Source: Blasia pusilla (Eukaryota > Marchantiophyta > Marchantiopsida > Blasiales). From it: a stretch of DNA of 64,000 bases. A program made the position numbers and the translations under genes. The first letter of the stretch is position 1, and each line of letters opens with the position of its first letter. The notes beneath the pieces are model-generated. The model made no database searches. It was not told the origin of the DNA and worked only from the letters and a program-made list of their open reading frames with translations. The stretch is from NCBI GenBank assembly GCA_050084515.1, contig CM114271.1, positions 50,778,001 to 50,842,000 on the forward strand. The letters run 5' to 3'. Positions 1 through 12,209 of this stretch are shown here, piece by piece.

Positions 1-361
1 ACCTGTCTAAAATTGTGATGCTGCTCTTGCTGTAGGATGTAGAGCTGGTGTCCCCTTGCGTTCCGAATCCCATGGTTTCAGAGCCCTTGCCGTCGGCGTT
101 CTTGCCTTTCCTCCGCTCGTTCTTGCAGCGATCACTGCACGTTTGCACTTCATCCCAGCATCTTTCCCACTTCTTGCGCCAAGTGAACGGTCGATTGCAA
201 ACTGCACAAATCTTTGAAGGTAAATTCTCCTTCTTCACGCCCCGTGGCATCCTCCTCGCTGAAGGGTTCCCCTGAAAATTCCAGCTTCTTAAACCCCAGC
301 ACCTTTTCAGAACCGCCGAGATTTCCAAAGCGATACACTGAAGAATCGAAGAAGCACGCAT
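1..361 (-). CDS. DUF2256-type small zinc-finger protein, 3' part beyond the window edge
   Basis: Read on the minus strand, an open frame runs off base 1. From the ATG at 250-248 the protein begins MPRGVKKENLPSKICAVC and continues with NRPFTWRKKWERCWDEV and then TCSDRC. The four cysteines (residues 15, 18, 38, 42; C-x2-C-x19-C-x3-C) and the RPFTWRKKWxRCWDEV core are those of the DUF2256 family, small zinc-binding proteins of unknown function found in bacteria and plants. The same frame stays open upstream to a second ATG at 361-359, which would add a 37-residue Arg/Ser/hydrophobic leader resembling an organelle presequence; a TAG lies just before it. A Lys/Gly/Ser-rich tail follows the finger. 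The frame reaches a possible donor (ACAG|GT) at bases 3-1, so the gene may continue in another exon. The family call is strong; the start and targeting are inference. Confidence 0.8.
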   Translation of the reverse strand, partial: MRASSILQCIALEISAVLKRCWGLRSWNFQGNPSARRMPRGVKKENLPSKICAVCNRPFTWRKKWERCWDEVQTCSDRCKNERRKGKNADGKGSETMGFGTQGDTSSTSYSKSSITILDR

Positions 362-1260
362 CCACCAAAAACCCTAGCTCAGTATGCTATTGAGCTAAGT
401 AAGGCAGCTCCACTGACATTCCGAGCACTGCACCGGATCTGCAACAATACAAAACGGCTCAAATGTGCACATTTCGGAAGAACGAATTCTTCTTGCAGAC
501 ACCGACGACAGTTTCCAATTCGCAAGTGAAGACTACAAGAGTCATACAGCAAACTGAAAGACTAGCTTAAGACGCTATTAAGCAAAATTCAATCATGTAT
601 GTCCACTCAGATATTTTGGCGCTGTCCAGTGATTCACTACAACAGGAAAAATGTGGAAGTTCTCTTCTTGATCCACCGACAGACGTACGATATCACCGTT
701 CCATCCTCGAGAAGCTCGCACGTAAGCAGGTTTTGCAGAGAAAATGGAGAGAAGTGTTTCCCATGAGCCACATTTTTGTGAGACGCAGAATACGCCACGA
801 TGTAGCTTCACCGCACGTCCAATAGAGTGAGAAACTTTTTTACACGTTGATCGAAGATCACAAATTGTCTGCAGGTCTTGGTCCGCGGATAAATGAATAT
901 TCGACGCCGTTTGGGAGCAGCTAACTAACCACTCCAACATTTACGCTTCACCGGAGAGAAGATGCGTGTCTCAGTACGCAGATCCATGTCACTTCTTCTC
1001 AGGTCTTGCTCTTGAAAGCTTCACATTTCGTCTGTTTACAGCCTGGTGGGCCGAACTGGAAACGTGCTCGCACTAACTTTCTCCCCGCTTGCTGCAACAT
1101 CACTGTCACTGAGCCGTCAGTTTTGGGATCCTGTTCACCGATCCCTTTCCGTCCCGCAAGCGCTGCAAATCTAATTTCTAAGCTTTGGTTTTCGACAACG
1201 TAATGTCCGTAGGTATCAGCCTAGGCGCTGATTCAAATCAGCAGGGTTCTGAGACTTAGA
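362..1260. other. Upstream flank of the DUF2256 gene, no gene recognised
   Basis: Moderate GC, short open frames only, none with recognisable motifs. It probably holds the 5' UTR and promoter of the minus-strand DUF2256 gene. I could not fix a TATA box or transcription start. Confidence 0.4.
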
Positions 1261-1264
1261 ACTC

Positions 1265-1960
1265 GCCTGAATTCTGGTCACAACTTAAAAAGTTGAAATG
1301 AAATAAATCCGTCTGTAAACTTGCTACCCGTTCAATCACAATAAGATTGTAGTTCTGTAGTACTTCTTGCGAACCTTCGCTCAACATCCGCATCTCGTAC
1401 CAGCTGTGATCATGAATCCATAATCACACGAATGTAAGTCGCATCGGTACCGGTCCCGATCACAACTTTCAAAGTTCACATGAATCTGTCCGTAAACTTG
1501 GCAACCGTTCACATCTGTATCGTTACATCATAATTCCTACGAGATTTCGCTTACCATCGGCATCTCGTACAAGTTGTGATCATGAATGCAGGATCATATA
1601 AATCTACTTCTCCTCGAAACCAGTGCTGATATTCATTAGTTCCAAAGTTGACATCAATCTGTCTGTAACTTTTTGTTCACTGACAAAACCTATCTTGTTA
1701 TATCGTAGTTCTTGCGAGGCTTCGCGTACGATCGGCATCTCGTACCAGTTGTGATCAGGAATCCATAGTCATTTGAATCTAGTTCTCCGTAGTACCGATC
1801 CTGATCAGCAACAGATGCAAATTTCATATGAATCTGTCTGTAGGCACGTCACTAGTCATATTACAACAGCCGTGTCGTTACAACCTAATTCTTGCGGGGA
1901 TTCTCTTGCAGTTGTGATCATGAATCTGTAATCGTGTGACTCCGAGCTTTCCGTCACTGA
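1265..1960. repeat. About 170-bp tandem repeat, just under 4 copies
   Basis: The word GAATCTGTCTGTAAACTTG and close variants recur near 1306, 1485, 1656 and 1831 (spacing 179, 171, 175). A second anchor, GTGATCATGAATC with variants, recurs at 1406, 1576, 1751 and 1914. Each unit also carries a CTTGCGAG..TTCGC.TACCATCGGCATCTCGTAC-like middle part. The copies have diverged and the last is truncated. No coding potential is visible. Confidence 0.8.
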
Positions 1961-2319
1961 ACTGACGGTATCAGCTTTCGATCGCTTGCTCGCTCTCTTC
2001 ACCCGCTTCCGCCTTTGCACCGACTCCTTATCATGAACTGTCTCATCTATCTATCGCCATAATGCTTCAATTCGCATTCAAAGAAAGAAAAAGGCTACAA
2101 ACTAACACAACAAAATAACTCGATGGGATTGAAAACACATTTGAAACAAACCAGTGTTTGGGGGGGGGGAAGCAATTAGTAACACTTGTAAAACATACTT
2201 GGATAACCTAGATGGTGAGAAAAAAAAGAGACTAGCTATAGGAGCTGTAAAGAGTTGGGTTGGTGAGATGAGTGACCGCGGATGACTTTGGTTCGACGGA
2301 TCGAACACCAATGCGATAA

Positions 2320-3095
2320 TAAGGAATGACAATGTAATGGAAAGAGAAGGACTATGAGAAGGGGCGAGTTGATGATTCTTGAAGGGAATGATAAACGCAT
2401 GTATTAGGAAACTATCAAAAGACATATGTAAGTACCCGAAAATTCCGAGTGCAAAAGGAGTAAAGCCATGTGCTCTGTGTTTCATCTCATAACTCGACTA
2501 TTTGAATCTTGTTGCTGCATCAACCTTAGAACCTTCAGTATGAGTATCCCAATAGACCAAGTTAGAATGAGTTTGATAAGTAATCACCACATCACCCAAT
2601 AGACACAAGGCATATTGAGACATAACTAGGTCAACTTGTTGACAAGAGGTTGCTTATATAGTAGAAGGTAAGATATGTAATTGTTTTTTCCCCATGGTCT
2701 ATCGTACGATATGACCTATTAAGGCGATTGCTTCTCTGACCACATTATATGTCATCCTTATTCTCCACTATGTGCATGTCAAAGAATGTGGATACTCTAA
2801 GTAACAAAGGGCTTTCCACATACAAAATTAGGCATACCTAGAATAGAATGATGAGGAAGTCCAAGGTGTAACTCAAAATTTGTCAAGAATATACTCCATA
2901 GAAGATGAAATGGAAAAATAAGAGGATTTGTGGTAAACCAAGGCCCCACCCCAATACTCGCACAAAAACGTAAACGAGCTCGATGAGCGTGAGAGATTTC
3001 CTAAGAGAGAACGCTTGAGAATATGACTTGATGCAAATTCTCGGAGATAAGGTGTTAAAGTCAATCGAGCCTTTTTGTAACCAATTGATCATCCT
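2320..3095 (-). repeat. Dispersed repeat copy A, inverted relative to 38,025-38,705
   Basis: The reverse complement aligns along its length with 38,025-38,705 on the plus strand. Shared stretches include GGCTCGATTGACTTTAA, GAGAATTTGCA, GAGTATCCACATTCT, a segment near ACTTACATATGTCTTTTGAT, and ATTCCCTTCAAGAATCATCA. Both copies are interrupted in all frames, although one frame keeps similar residues (YLxMSF...NxQLxPS). I recognise no protein family; it may be an old transposable element or a duplicated gene remnant. Confidence 0.65.
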
Positions 3096-3199
3096 CTCCT
3101 ACACATTAATGGGTCATTAAACCCTAAGTAACTCCTCTAAGAAGTTGATCTCCACACACATCACATTGGGAAATGGACAATAAGTCCCCAAGATTAAAT

Positions 3200-4850
3200 A
3201 CTTGAGCAAGAACTACCATATGATAACTTAAACACATATGCTAACAATCCTTTAAAATGACCACTAATAACTCTATGTATATATAGAATCTTCATGGAGC
3301 TACACTATCTAATGTCGTTTGACTCAAACAAATGTGATAACTTTGATACTCAAATAAGATTTCAATAATTGACCAAGGAATCAAATACTCATATGGAATA
3401 ATAGTAATATCACAATACTACAAATAAGAGAAACACAACATAAAATAATGAAGAGTTTTAAACATAAGAAAAAAATGCCAAAAACTAATGAAACCTTATC
3501 TTGAAACTAAGTCCATAGGGATTGATGAAATATTGGAGGTAAGATCTATTAAATTTAGTTGGGATGAGTGAAATGAAACAAACAAACCAAATGGGAAAAG
3601 ATTAATGGAAGGAAGTGGAATGCATTTATAATATGACAAAGTGGGAAGGCATCGTACACTTCTTCCAAAAAAGTACATCTTCCTTTCTTAACTTCTTTTG
3701 ACATCCTATATGCTAATGGAAACCATTGAGTAAGATGGAAGAAGTGAATTACGATAATATACAATTAATATGTTATTGAATTAAGAGAAAATATAATTCA
3801 AATGAGCTAAAAAAAATGTAGAAATCAATTTACGGGAAAAAATAACCTAGGAGAACCAAGTTCTTTTCCAACTTCCTACGAAAGATTAAAGTGGTCCATT
3901 AGAGAGCACAAACACATCTACACTATTAACGTAGGAGCGACTCCTCCATGGCGAGTCATTTGCAACATCACCTCCACATACAACATGTTTTTCGCGGGCT
4001 TTGAGTTGTTGCCATCTGTTCCAATTTCAAATGTTCATGCGGCTTTATTTGTGAATACAGTTTCATCAATGAAGATGCACCTCACTCTCCAGAGCAATGC
4101 CATCATCCTAAGGGAGAGAGAAAATTGAAACAGAGCAAGGCTCTATCCCGCTTTCGTCCAAACAAAGTTGGAATGGTTCGATAGAGCTCAAACATACTTT
4201 GTAATATCAATCACCATGCGATGTGTCTTTTGTAATGATGTATTTTTTTATATGAAGATGGTGATTCCAATGGGACTTGGTTATGGATATAAGATATCCA
4301 AACTAAGATATGGAAATGGAGGGACGGATAGGAAGCATGTAGACGATTTGAATACGAAGTTAATATTTTGTATACCATGCATATCTTACTTATAAAGATG
4401 TAAACCTCTAAATATGTTGCTTTTCTAGAAACACTCTTCAGATTTTAGTATAGATGATGCATAGATTTTCCTACCCGCGTCACTACGTTTGTCTCGTGAA
4501 AAAAATAGTTTGAAAAATCAATTTTCTCACTCCTAAATAGTTTTCGTTTACAATATCTTTACGATTCTTTTGAAAGATGTTCACCATCCGAAGTTTGAAA
4601 AATTAAAGAAGAAATTCTCTCTCTTCTCGTAATATACCAATCGTAAATTCGAAACGGAAGTACAACAAAATACATTTTCAAACTTTGGCATCGGCGTATA
4701 GCTGATGCGAAGAAAATTCTTATTATGTCCGAAAAGAAGCAAGAAAAACATTATCCAGAAAACGTACTTGAAAAACCGTGCAAGAACCAAAATTATACGT
4801 TTTTACAGTTTTTATTATAAATTTCAACTCTATCTGCTTATTCGTCCCAC
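3200..4850. other. AT-rich intergenic DNA
   Basis: Low GC with many stops in every frame. No domain motif, RNA gene or clear repeat was recognised. Composition changes sharply at about 4855, where a GC-rich island begins. Confidence 0.5.
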
Positions 4851-4855
4851 GTTGA

Positions 4856-5745
4856 AACCATGGGTCTCGTGCGAGGACGGTGACAGACTTCGCAGAATCG
4901 CATGCGGATCTACCAGCGCCTCAAGGAGGGGCGCGCAGTAGGCACCCTACTGTAGGTCCGGGGCTGGCTCGGTGTTTTTGCCGAGACTGTGAGGTGGGCT
5001 GTACACCATACGATCGGAAAACTGACGACGCAGGGTGCTCCGATATTCTGGTCAAGGGTAGACCTACCTTTGAGCCGAGTCGAGCGTAAAGCCGAACCAA
5101 TGGCACGTAGGGCCGGGGAGGATTTCTTGAAGGAAGCGCTTTCGCCGTCGATGAGATGGATAGATCCCCATCTCACGCACTGCCAGTGGCTTCCCAGTCC
5201 TCCGGACGACACGTTGTCCCGAACAATTTCCAAGAGCCCATATTTACTGGGGGGATCTGTCCTTTCCGGGACAAACTATGGACTTCCGATCTGGCGGGGG
5301 AAGCGGGGTCCGAGGGACGTTCCGATACGGGACTGCGTCCGCCCGCCACGGGCAGGAGAGTTTCGAGTCCCTGCTCTGACTCCCACGCAAGGCATGTCGG
5401 CGGTCGGTGCCTGCCGGGGATCCGAAAATTCCAACGACTTGAGTGCGTTACTGGGTCGCAGACAAGGTCCGGTATTCAGTTCCTACAGCTTGAGTTCGGG
5501 ACACTTGTTTACTCACGAACTCGTGAACCCGAAGATCGAGGGGCTCCCGGGAACTGGGAGGGTTTACGGTCTCGAGACACCTGGAAGGAAAAGCTTTGTC
5601 CGTTCCGTGTGGAAAACAGTCCATCGGTGGTGAAAAGGCATCCTTCGGTTTCGTTGAAGTGGACGTTGGGTTCCAAAATACCACTCTCATCGTTCCGGTG
5701 CCCGACGGAGCCTCATAAAATAAAGAAAAGCGAAAGCAATAAAGA
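4856..5745. other. GC-rich island of atypical composition, origin unknown
   Basis: An approximately 890-bp block rich in G, C and CpG with abrupt borders in very AT-rich flanks. It carries long overlapping open frames (for example 4989-5633 and 5156-5749, plus strand), but in several frames at once, as GC-rich non-coding DNA does. None shows a domain I know. The composition, with a purine-rich AAAGCGAAAGCAATAAAGAG end, is reminiscent of plant mitochondrial intron or intergenic DNA, so a nuclear insertion of organelle DNA is one possibility. I could not match it to a named organelle gene. Confidence 0.35.
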
Positions 5746-5759
5746 GTAAGAGTTCTCAT

Positions 5760-6510
5760 TCAGTACTAGTCATGTTTTCCGTACGATGTATTTAATCAGA
5801 TGAAGAAAAATGAAAATATTTACAAATGGAGAATACTATATATACGCGTTGAAAAATTGAAATTTTAGAATTAATGAATAAGTATTAAAGATAAATTTCC
5901 GCTTAATATTTTTCGTGAAATTTTTTCTTATTTTAATTTATAAATAAATTTTTCTTATAATTTTCAACGGGTATCTCTGAATTAATAAAGGAAAATAGAT
6001 CATTTTGATCCAAATTCTGTTTGGAAGTAATATGTAGAAATACTTCACAATGAAAACTTTCAAAGCAATTTTTTTAATGATTTTAATCCTTTCAGAGAAT
6101 TATTTTATTATTAAAATAAAAATTAATTTCACATGAAAGAGATTTATTCTTTCTTCATAAGAACAATCATAAAATTTTCCTCATTTATTTTCACTTTCTT
6201 GCTCATACTCCATCAAATATTTTTATCCTTTCAAATATGTAGTGTATACTTGGATCAATCAAGTGAGCATTGCGATTATATTTTTATTCATTATGGATTC
6301 ATTAAATATGCCTTTGACATGTTTTATTAAAGGAATATTTTTTGGTGAAGAAGAATTGGATCCACTCTTTTGCCACTTAGCAACCATGAAGTAGAATATA
6401 GAACATAGAAAATGAAGAGCCCATGATTGTTGTAAGTGTTGTTTCCCGTTGCACTTATAAAAGTGAATCATTAATAAGAGATAGGGGCCAAAAATATTTT
6501 TGAATGATTC
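5760..6510. other. AT-rich intergenic DNA
   Basis: Strongly AT-rich sequence with no gene, RNA or repeat recognised. Confidence 0.5.
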
Positions 6511-6514
6511 CAAG

Positions 6515-6583
6515 GCAACATTACTACCATGATTTTAGCAACAAATTTCTTAGCAACGTTGCTAATTATGGTAGTAATGTTGC
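6515..6583. repeat. Near-perfect hairpin, arms about 26 bp, loop 15 nt
   Basis: The left arm at 6515-6542 begins GCAACATTACTACCAT. The right arm at 6558-6583 ends ATGGTAGTAATGTTGC. The arms differ by one substitution and a two-base indel. GTAGTAAT/ATTACTAC words occur again just downstream near 6595. This could be the tip of a foldback element or a small MITE remnant. Confidence 0.8.
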
Positions 6584-6589
6584 TACAAA

Positions 6590-9500
6590 TTTATAGTAGT
6601 AATATTGCCAACATTATTATCATTTTTTTTAGCATTGGCGGTAGAAGACAATAGTCTATTGAGCTTCACTCTCTCCAACTTGAGCTCTATTCGCCAAAGT
6701 TCAAACATTTGAGATATCAGTTTCAACTTCTTGTCTTCTTGTTGGGCTTTCTTCTCACTTGTATCTTTTAAAATGTAAATAAATGAATTCATTGAATGCA
6801 TGATATTCTCACTTGTATGTGATGAATTCCTTTGTGTTTGATCTTCCTTCTATACCTGGTTGAGAACATACTTTGTTTTTCTGACTCTCAATAATTGATG
6901 GAATTATAGTTGAACTTGTGATAGATGTGTTGGGTCAATCCATTACTAGTGGCTCTATTTCTGGTGACAATATTAGTTGATCACTTATTGGATCTACATA
7001 TATCTCATTCATTTGGCTTACAAGATCAAGAAATGATGGTTGAATCCCAATATTTTGAAAATCTTCTTTACTTAAATGAAAAAATATGTGGACATTCAAC
7101 CTCATGATTGTCATGACTACGATCTTACACATTGGATACCCCAAATTCTTGTGGTGATGGACCCCCGAACATATGCATTTAAGAGTAATACTCCCAATCA
7201 CTTGGTTCACCATTAGTTTGACATTGACTTTATTTCTCACTCTTGTACTTTCTTACTTGGCCATCAAGTTTATTTTCCAAATTCTAAGATTTATATGGTG
7301 GGTTAAAATTTTCTTTTGTTGTTTATACAAATTGCAGGTGCCATTGATCTTCAGACACATTGCCTAGATTACAATGTGGAAAATACTAATCTTCATACAA
7401 ATCAAGGAAAAGTCACCCATCCTCTTTACTACACTCAATCTTTGGTTTTCTATGAGTAGAAGGACTTGAAAACAAGAGAATAATAATAACAATCATCAAA
7501 ATCATCACTTTTCATACTCTTGATCAATGCAAATCGACACATTTCAAGACTTATGAAGTTACAATGTGTCGAACTTTCCTCGAGCGCATTTCTTGATCTA
7601 AGCTTTCTTCATCGATTCTTGTGAATCAAGCATAATAGGGCTTTCTGGTATTTTATATTTATAATGATTTTTTTTATGATCCTTATATCTGAAAACGTAT
7701 GAAAATAATGTCGTACAAGTAAGAAAATAAAAAATTACAAATATGTCTTAAGAAAATAATTTTAAAAAAAAAGACACCCCGTATATCTACAATGTTGAAA
7801 GATAATAATATGTGATTGAAGATCATCTTCTTATGGTCATTTCCAAAGTAAATATGACCATAATAGACTTAAAATTTGATAAAAGAAGGGAGATGAAAAA
7901 ACCTACAACAAAAATGAGCAAGTTCCAAATGAGATCTCTTTGTATACTATCACACAAAGGCTTTAATGCTTGTTTATTGCATGTTGATTCCTTTTTCTAA
8001 AAGAACCCACCATAGTACATCGTCGTTGTATATCGGAGCCATCCGTTGTATGGTGAGAATCCATCTCCGCTCGGACCATTTGAAGCAGAGCTTGTTTGAA
8101 CCCTAACACACTCAACATCTTAATTGAGCATATTCCCTATAATAGAAGGCTTCGACGCCATGTGAATGTATCTTCTAGCTGAACACGTCCACAACAGAGT
8201 CACATTGTCAAATCTACATGAGCAGGGTTTTTTTTGTGTTCCCCGTAGAACCGATTAAATAAGATTACCAAAATTTACCTAGTTCATACTTGATTAGGGT
8301 TGTAGCTGTAGAGATGTATGGTCTTATGGGGGAGAGGTTTGACTCAAAGGTTGCTCTCATCATATCCATTCAAGGGTTGTCCTTAGCTGCAAAGGTTTTT
8401 TTTTTTTTTTTTTTTTGTGGTTGTATGCATCCAATCTCCATAGCCTTACAATGCAATATGCCTAAGCCAATGGGCTTTTGAGGTGGGCTCATATCCTCAA
8501 GCCGTGGGAGACAACATTGCTAGAGGCCCTCTCAATGGTAGTCAGGTTTCTCTAGCCGTAGCCAATATTTTCTTTGTTATTAGTGATTTTAACATGTAGG
8601 GGGGACGCCCTTTTTTTTTCTTTCACCCCTTAGTCGAAGAGATGTGGCCTTGGCATTCTTTCTTCCTTGAGTCCCCCTATTTTGTACTTCCGATGGATTC
8701 CCTTCACCCTTTATGCAAGTCTTGTTTCCTTGATCGGGGCAACGAATAAGGGTAACCTCCTAAGTCAGCAAAAGCACAACCCTTTCAACTTATGACTACT
8801 CCTTTTACGGAGTCTATCCATCAGGAGGAATAAACAAAAATCCTTTATGATGAAGAATTGCAACATAGCGTATTAGGGTACCAGGAGATTAAAATATGAT
8901 TCTAAGCAAAATTTAACCCCATGTTTACACCATGAGCATTATTAATTTCCAAATTTTATTATTGAGGTGGAGTACAAAGGTTATTCAGGACTAGCCATGA
9001 ATTTAATATGGGACTTATGATAACAATAAAGGTATTAGGATTGGTTCTTGAAATTCTCATATCTATACATCTTTGCAAATGTTATCCACAAGCATAATAG
9101 GGTTCTAAATTTTTTTTTGTGTCTATACATCTTTGAATTAGCTAAAGAGGGGTTGAATATAGATAGCATGCAAGCAAGGTACTTCATCAAACATAGATTT
9201 TGGAACCGGAATATTTTACTTTGTCAGGATAGGCTCAAACCACTACACAAAAATCTCCTATGTGTTAGGAAAGTGAGTATTGAAAATTTGATAAATTATT
9301 CGTGGAAGCTAAAATTAACCACATGTTTACTCCAACCTTGCTAAACCTGAGTGTGGATAGACATAAACATAAAAATTAGTTGTTCCACTCAAAGTCAAAA
9401 ACATTATCATGTGGGGGAAATTTTCTAGACATTTCTTTCTAAATTTATACCCTTCATAAAAATGTTTTTGCCCATAGAACACATGTAAAGTAATGAAGTA

Positions 9501-10540
9501 TGTGGACAAATAAAGACAATATCTTCCCTTAATATTATAGAAGAAACAAAACTTATATATTTGAGTAGCCTTAATAGTTAAATTTGTGTGACTTACATGG
9601 AAATGTTGTGACATGGATTATTTATTTAATGTGGATGAAATTATGGATCTTTAAGCATATTTATCATTAAAATTCTAGTCAATCTTTTTTTGGGTTGAAA
9701 ATTTCTATAACATATCAATATTCATGAGTCTTCTTTCCAAATTTAATATAATTATTCTTTGATATTTCTAGTGATATTTTGTGAGTATGCAACTATGACG
9801 CGTACATGAACTAGTATATTTTTAAACCCATACATTTAAAGGTGAATTTGAGAATCTCAAATAAAATCATGGAAAAAGTTTCTAGGAAGACCTATAAAAG
9901 TTGTAAAAGTTATAAGAGGGGGACTCAAATAGTCAATGACTTCCCAAGGCCACATAGGCCATAAGGAGATGGCAAGGGTAAGTGGAAGTGCATCTTTAAC
10001 TGGACTCTAAAGAGAACTTTATCAAATGATTTACTTGTATGCATGAATATTAGCCTTATGCACAAAAATAGCCATGTAATTTGGACTATAATAGTGGAAT
10101 TCAATAAAGAATCTAGAGGAAAATTAACTTCTAAAAAAGAAATTAATTAAGGGCATGTGCTCCATATTATGCCTAGGAAGGGAAGAATTTTTTTGTCCCC
10201 ATTTACTTCTTCAAATAATCCTTAATGATACCCTAATTCCAAATTTGGATTTCATGACCTATCCCTCCAAAGGGTTGGATGTACCACATGTCCTACGCAA
10301 TTCCAATCACTTTCTCCGGGTATTGTCCTACTTTATCCCTACATAACAACTAGGAAAGGGAAGAAATTTATAACTATTGATACTTGCAATTGGTTGCAAA
10401 ATTGTGACTATTAACAATCACAACATAGTATTACATAGTCATAATTTTTATCATTTTGAAACTAAAAAATATGACTTTTGTGGACTCAAAAGATATTTGT
10501 GATATCATATATGCATTCTTAACATGTATATATTGCATTA
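6590..10540. other. AT-rich intergenic DNA with simple repeats
   Basis: About 4 kb with only short open frames and no recognisable domains. It includes a poly-T run near 8396-8416. Nothing else could be supported. Confidence 0.5.
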
Positions 10541-10543
10541 ACC

Positions 10544-11026
10544 CCAAGGTTGCACAAAAACATAATTGTCCATCCATGGGATGAACATGCCCAACGGATC
10601 CTCCGTCCGGGTTTCTTTGGTACCTCAGTCACTTGTGCTAGCTCAAGACGCATAAAAAATTGTGAGCAAAGCCATATGCATCGAACATGTGTGTGGGCTA
10701 CAAGACTTTGCTTGTCCTACGCAAGCCCCCACTTTTTTCTTGCATAGGCCAATCGTGGGCGAGGTAGGCTTCATGCGGGCCACACTCGGGCATCATGCGG
10801 GCCTCCCCAGACTCAATGCATACCTTTATACGCTTGGTACGGGCTATAGAAAAAGTGGCAAGAACGGATGATGGATCAATGGATTGGGTGCAAACTAATC
10901 TCGAGTCTACGTTGCATGCATGGTGTGATTGGTGCAGGCCGTGGGAACCCAAGCCCGCGTAGACATGCCTATTCTCGGGAAAGTCACAAGTCTGCAGACA
11001 CGGACTTTGCCCATGTGCAATCTTGG
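10544..11026. mobile_element. GC-rich TIR element, copy 1 (about 483 bp)
   Basis: The left end is CCAAGGTTGCAC at 10544-10555. The right end is GTGCAATCTTGG at 11015-11026, whose reverse complement matches in 11 of 12 positions. The inverted similarity continues inward through words such as TGTCC and GGACTTTGCCCATG. The interior is richer in GC than its AT-rich flanks and contains CGGGC words. No transposase frame exists, so this would be a non-autonomous DNA transposon. Related copies lie near 14.9, 18.5, 40.6, 44.3 and 55.0 kb. No clear target-site duplication was found by eye. Confidence 0.6.
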
Positions 11027-11029
11027 TCA

Positions 11030-11558
11030 ATCTATTGAAGTATGAGGAGCATTATTCTATGATATCTTGACAAACCTCCTACTAGGTTTGGTTACTCTCC
11101 CAACATCTATGAGAGATAGTTTGGTGGCTAGAGGTCCTCTATGGCTTGCCAATGCTCCTTACTTATGTTGAGACGCTTGAAATTCAATTGATCAATCTTA
11201 TTATTCCTCTTACATACATTCTCATCACCTCGAAGGAATAAGGAAAGACTTATTCATATAGGTAGTGCACAATAATGAATACCTTTATGCTAGTCTAGCT
11301 AAAGCACTATGTGGCCTTTATGGGATGCCTACATATAACATACAATCGCCACTTTGGATCCATGTGCACCCATAATATAAGTAATTATTGGAATCAAATG
11401 CACATATTAATAGAGGGCAAGGTATCCCATCTAAGTCCCCTCCTTGCTTGTTGGAGAATTTAGGGGGGACTAATAATCCCAAAATTTGCAAGTATGATAT
11501 TTGCAAAGTATCTTGAAATTTCCCAAGTTTTGCAAGTTGGCTATTGCGACAATGTTGT

Positions 11559-11590
<32 letters not shown>

Positions 11591-11660
11591 GTAATAGATG
11601 TATATGGTAATCATATCATTACCTTGTAAACTATGATGGTGGGGAGATAGCTCCAATTAA
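11030..11660. other. Intergenic DNA with a (TA)n microsatellite
   Basis: No gene recognised. A (TA)n tract spans 11559-11586, just upstream of the Copia remnant. Confidence 0.6.
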
Positions 11661-11663
11661 AAG

Positions 11664-12206
11664 GGCATTTAGGAAGTGGATTCTTCATTAGTTGAAAGAA
11701 ACAATGGACATGGGAATTGTCTTTGATGGTAGAGTTGATAGAGATGGAGCTCTAGTTGGTTACGTGGATTCGAATATTGCAGAAGATTTGGACAAAAGGA
11801 GGTCCACCACAAGTTTTCTGTACACATTGGTGGGTGGACATGTTTGTTGGAAGTCCACACTCTAAGCCTTTGTGGCACAATCTACCATAGAGTTGAGTAT
11901 ATAATTGCATCAGAGGCAGCTAAGGATGCTATTTGGCTATGGAGACTAAAAGTTGAGCTTGGTTTGTTGCAGGATCGAGTTATCTTGTATTGTGATAGTC
12001 AGATTGCTATACATTTAGCTAAAAACCAAGTGTATCATATCATGACAAAGCACATTGATGTCCGATATCATTTCATTCGAGTAGCACTAACTATGGGTGT
12101 GATCAACCTTCTAAAGATAGGCATTGAAGAAAATGCAACAAACATGTTAACAAAGCCGATTTTGGTGGAGAATTTCAGATGTGTAGATTTCAGTAAAGAA
12201 ACATGA
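11664..12206 (+). pseudogene. Ty1/Copia retrotransposon, C-terminal RNase H remnant
   Basis: In order the frames read KWIL.*LKETMDMGIVF, then GALVGYVDSNIAEDLDKRRS, TTSFLYTLVGGHVCWKS, and in a shifted frame ASEAAKDAIWLWRLKVELGL, LYCDSQIAIHLAKN, TKHIDVRYHFIR and NMLTKPI. This is the classic end of a Copia polyprotein: the linker to RNase H (GYVDAD..DLDKRRSTTGY) and the RNase H domain with the CDSQxAIxLAKN motif. A stop after KWILH, a stop near 11863 and a frame change near 11880 show it is dead. Gag, protease, integrase and most of the reverse transcriptase are absent upstream. LTRs could not be delimited; any 3' LTR would follow 12,240. Confidence 0.9.
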
Positions 12207-12209
12207 GAG

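Noticed and set aside
4989-5749. 214-aa and 197-aa plus-strand frames in the GC-rich island
   Set aside because: Non-ATG or weak starts, overlapping open frames on both strands and no known domain. The openness follows from low AT content.
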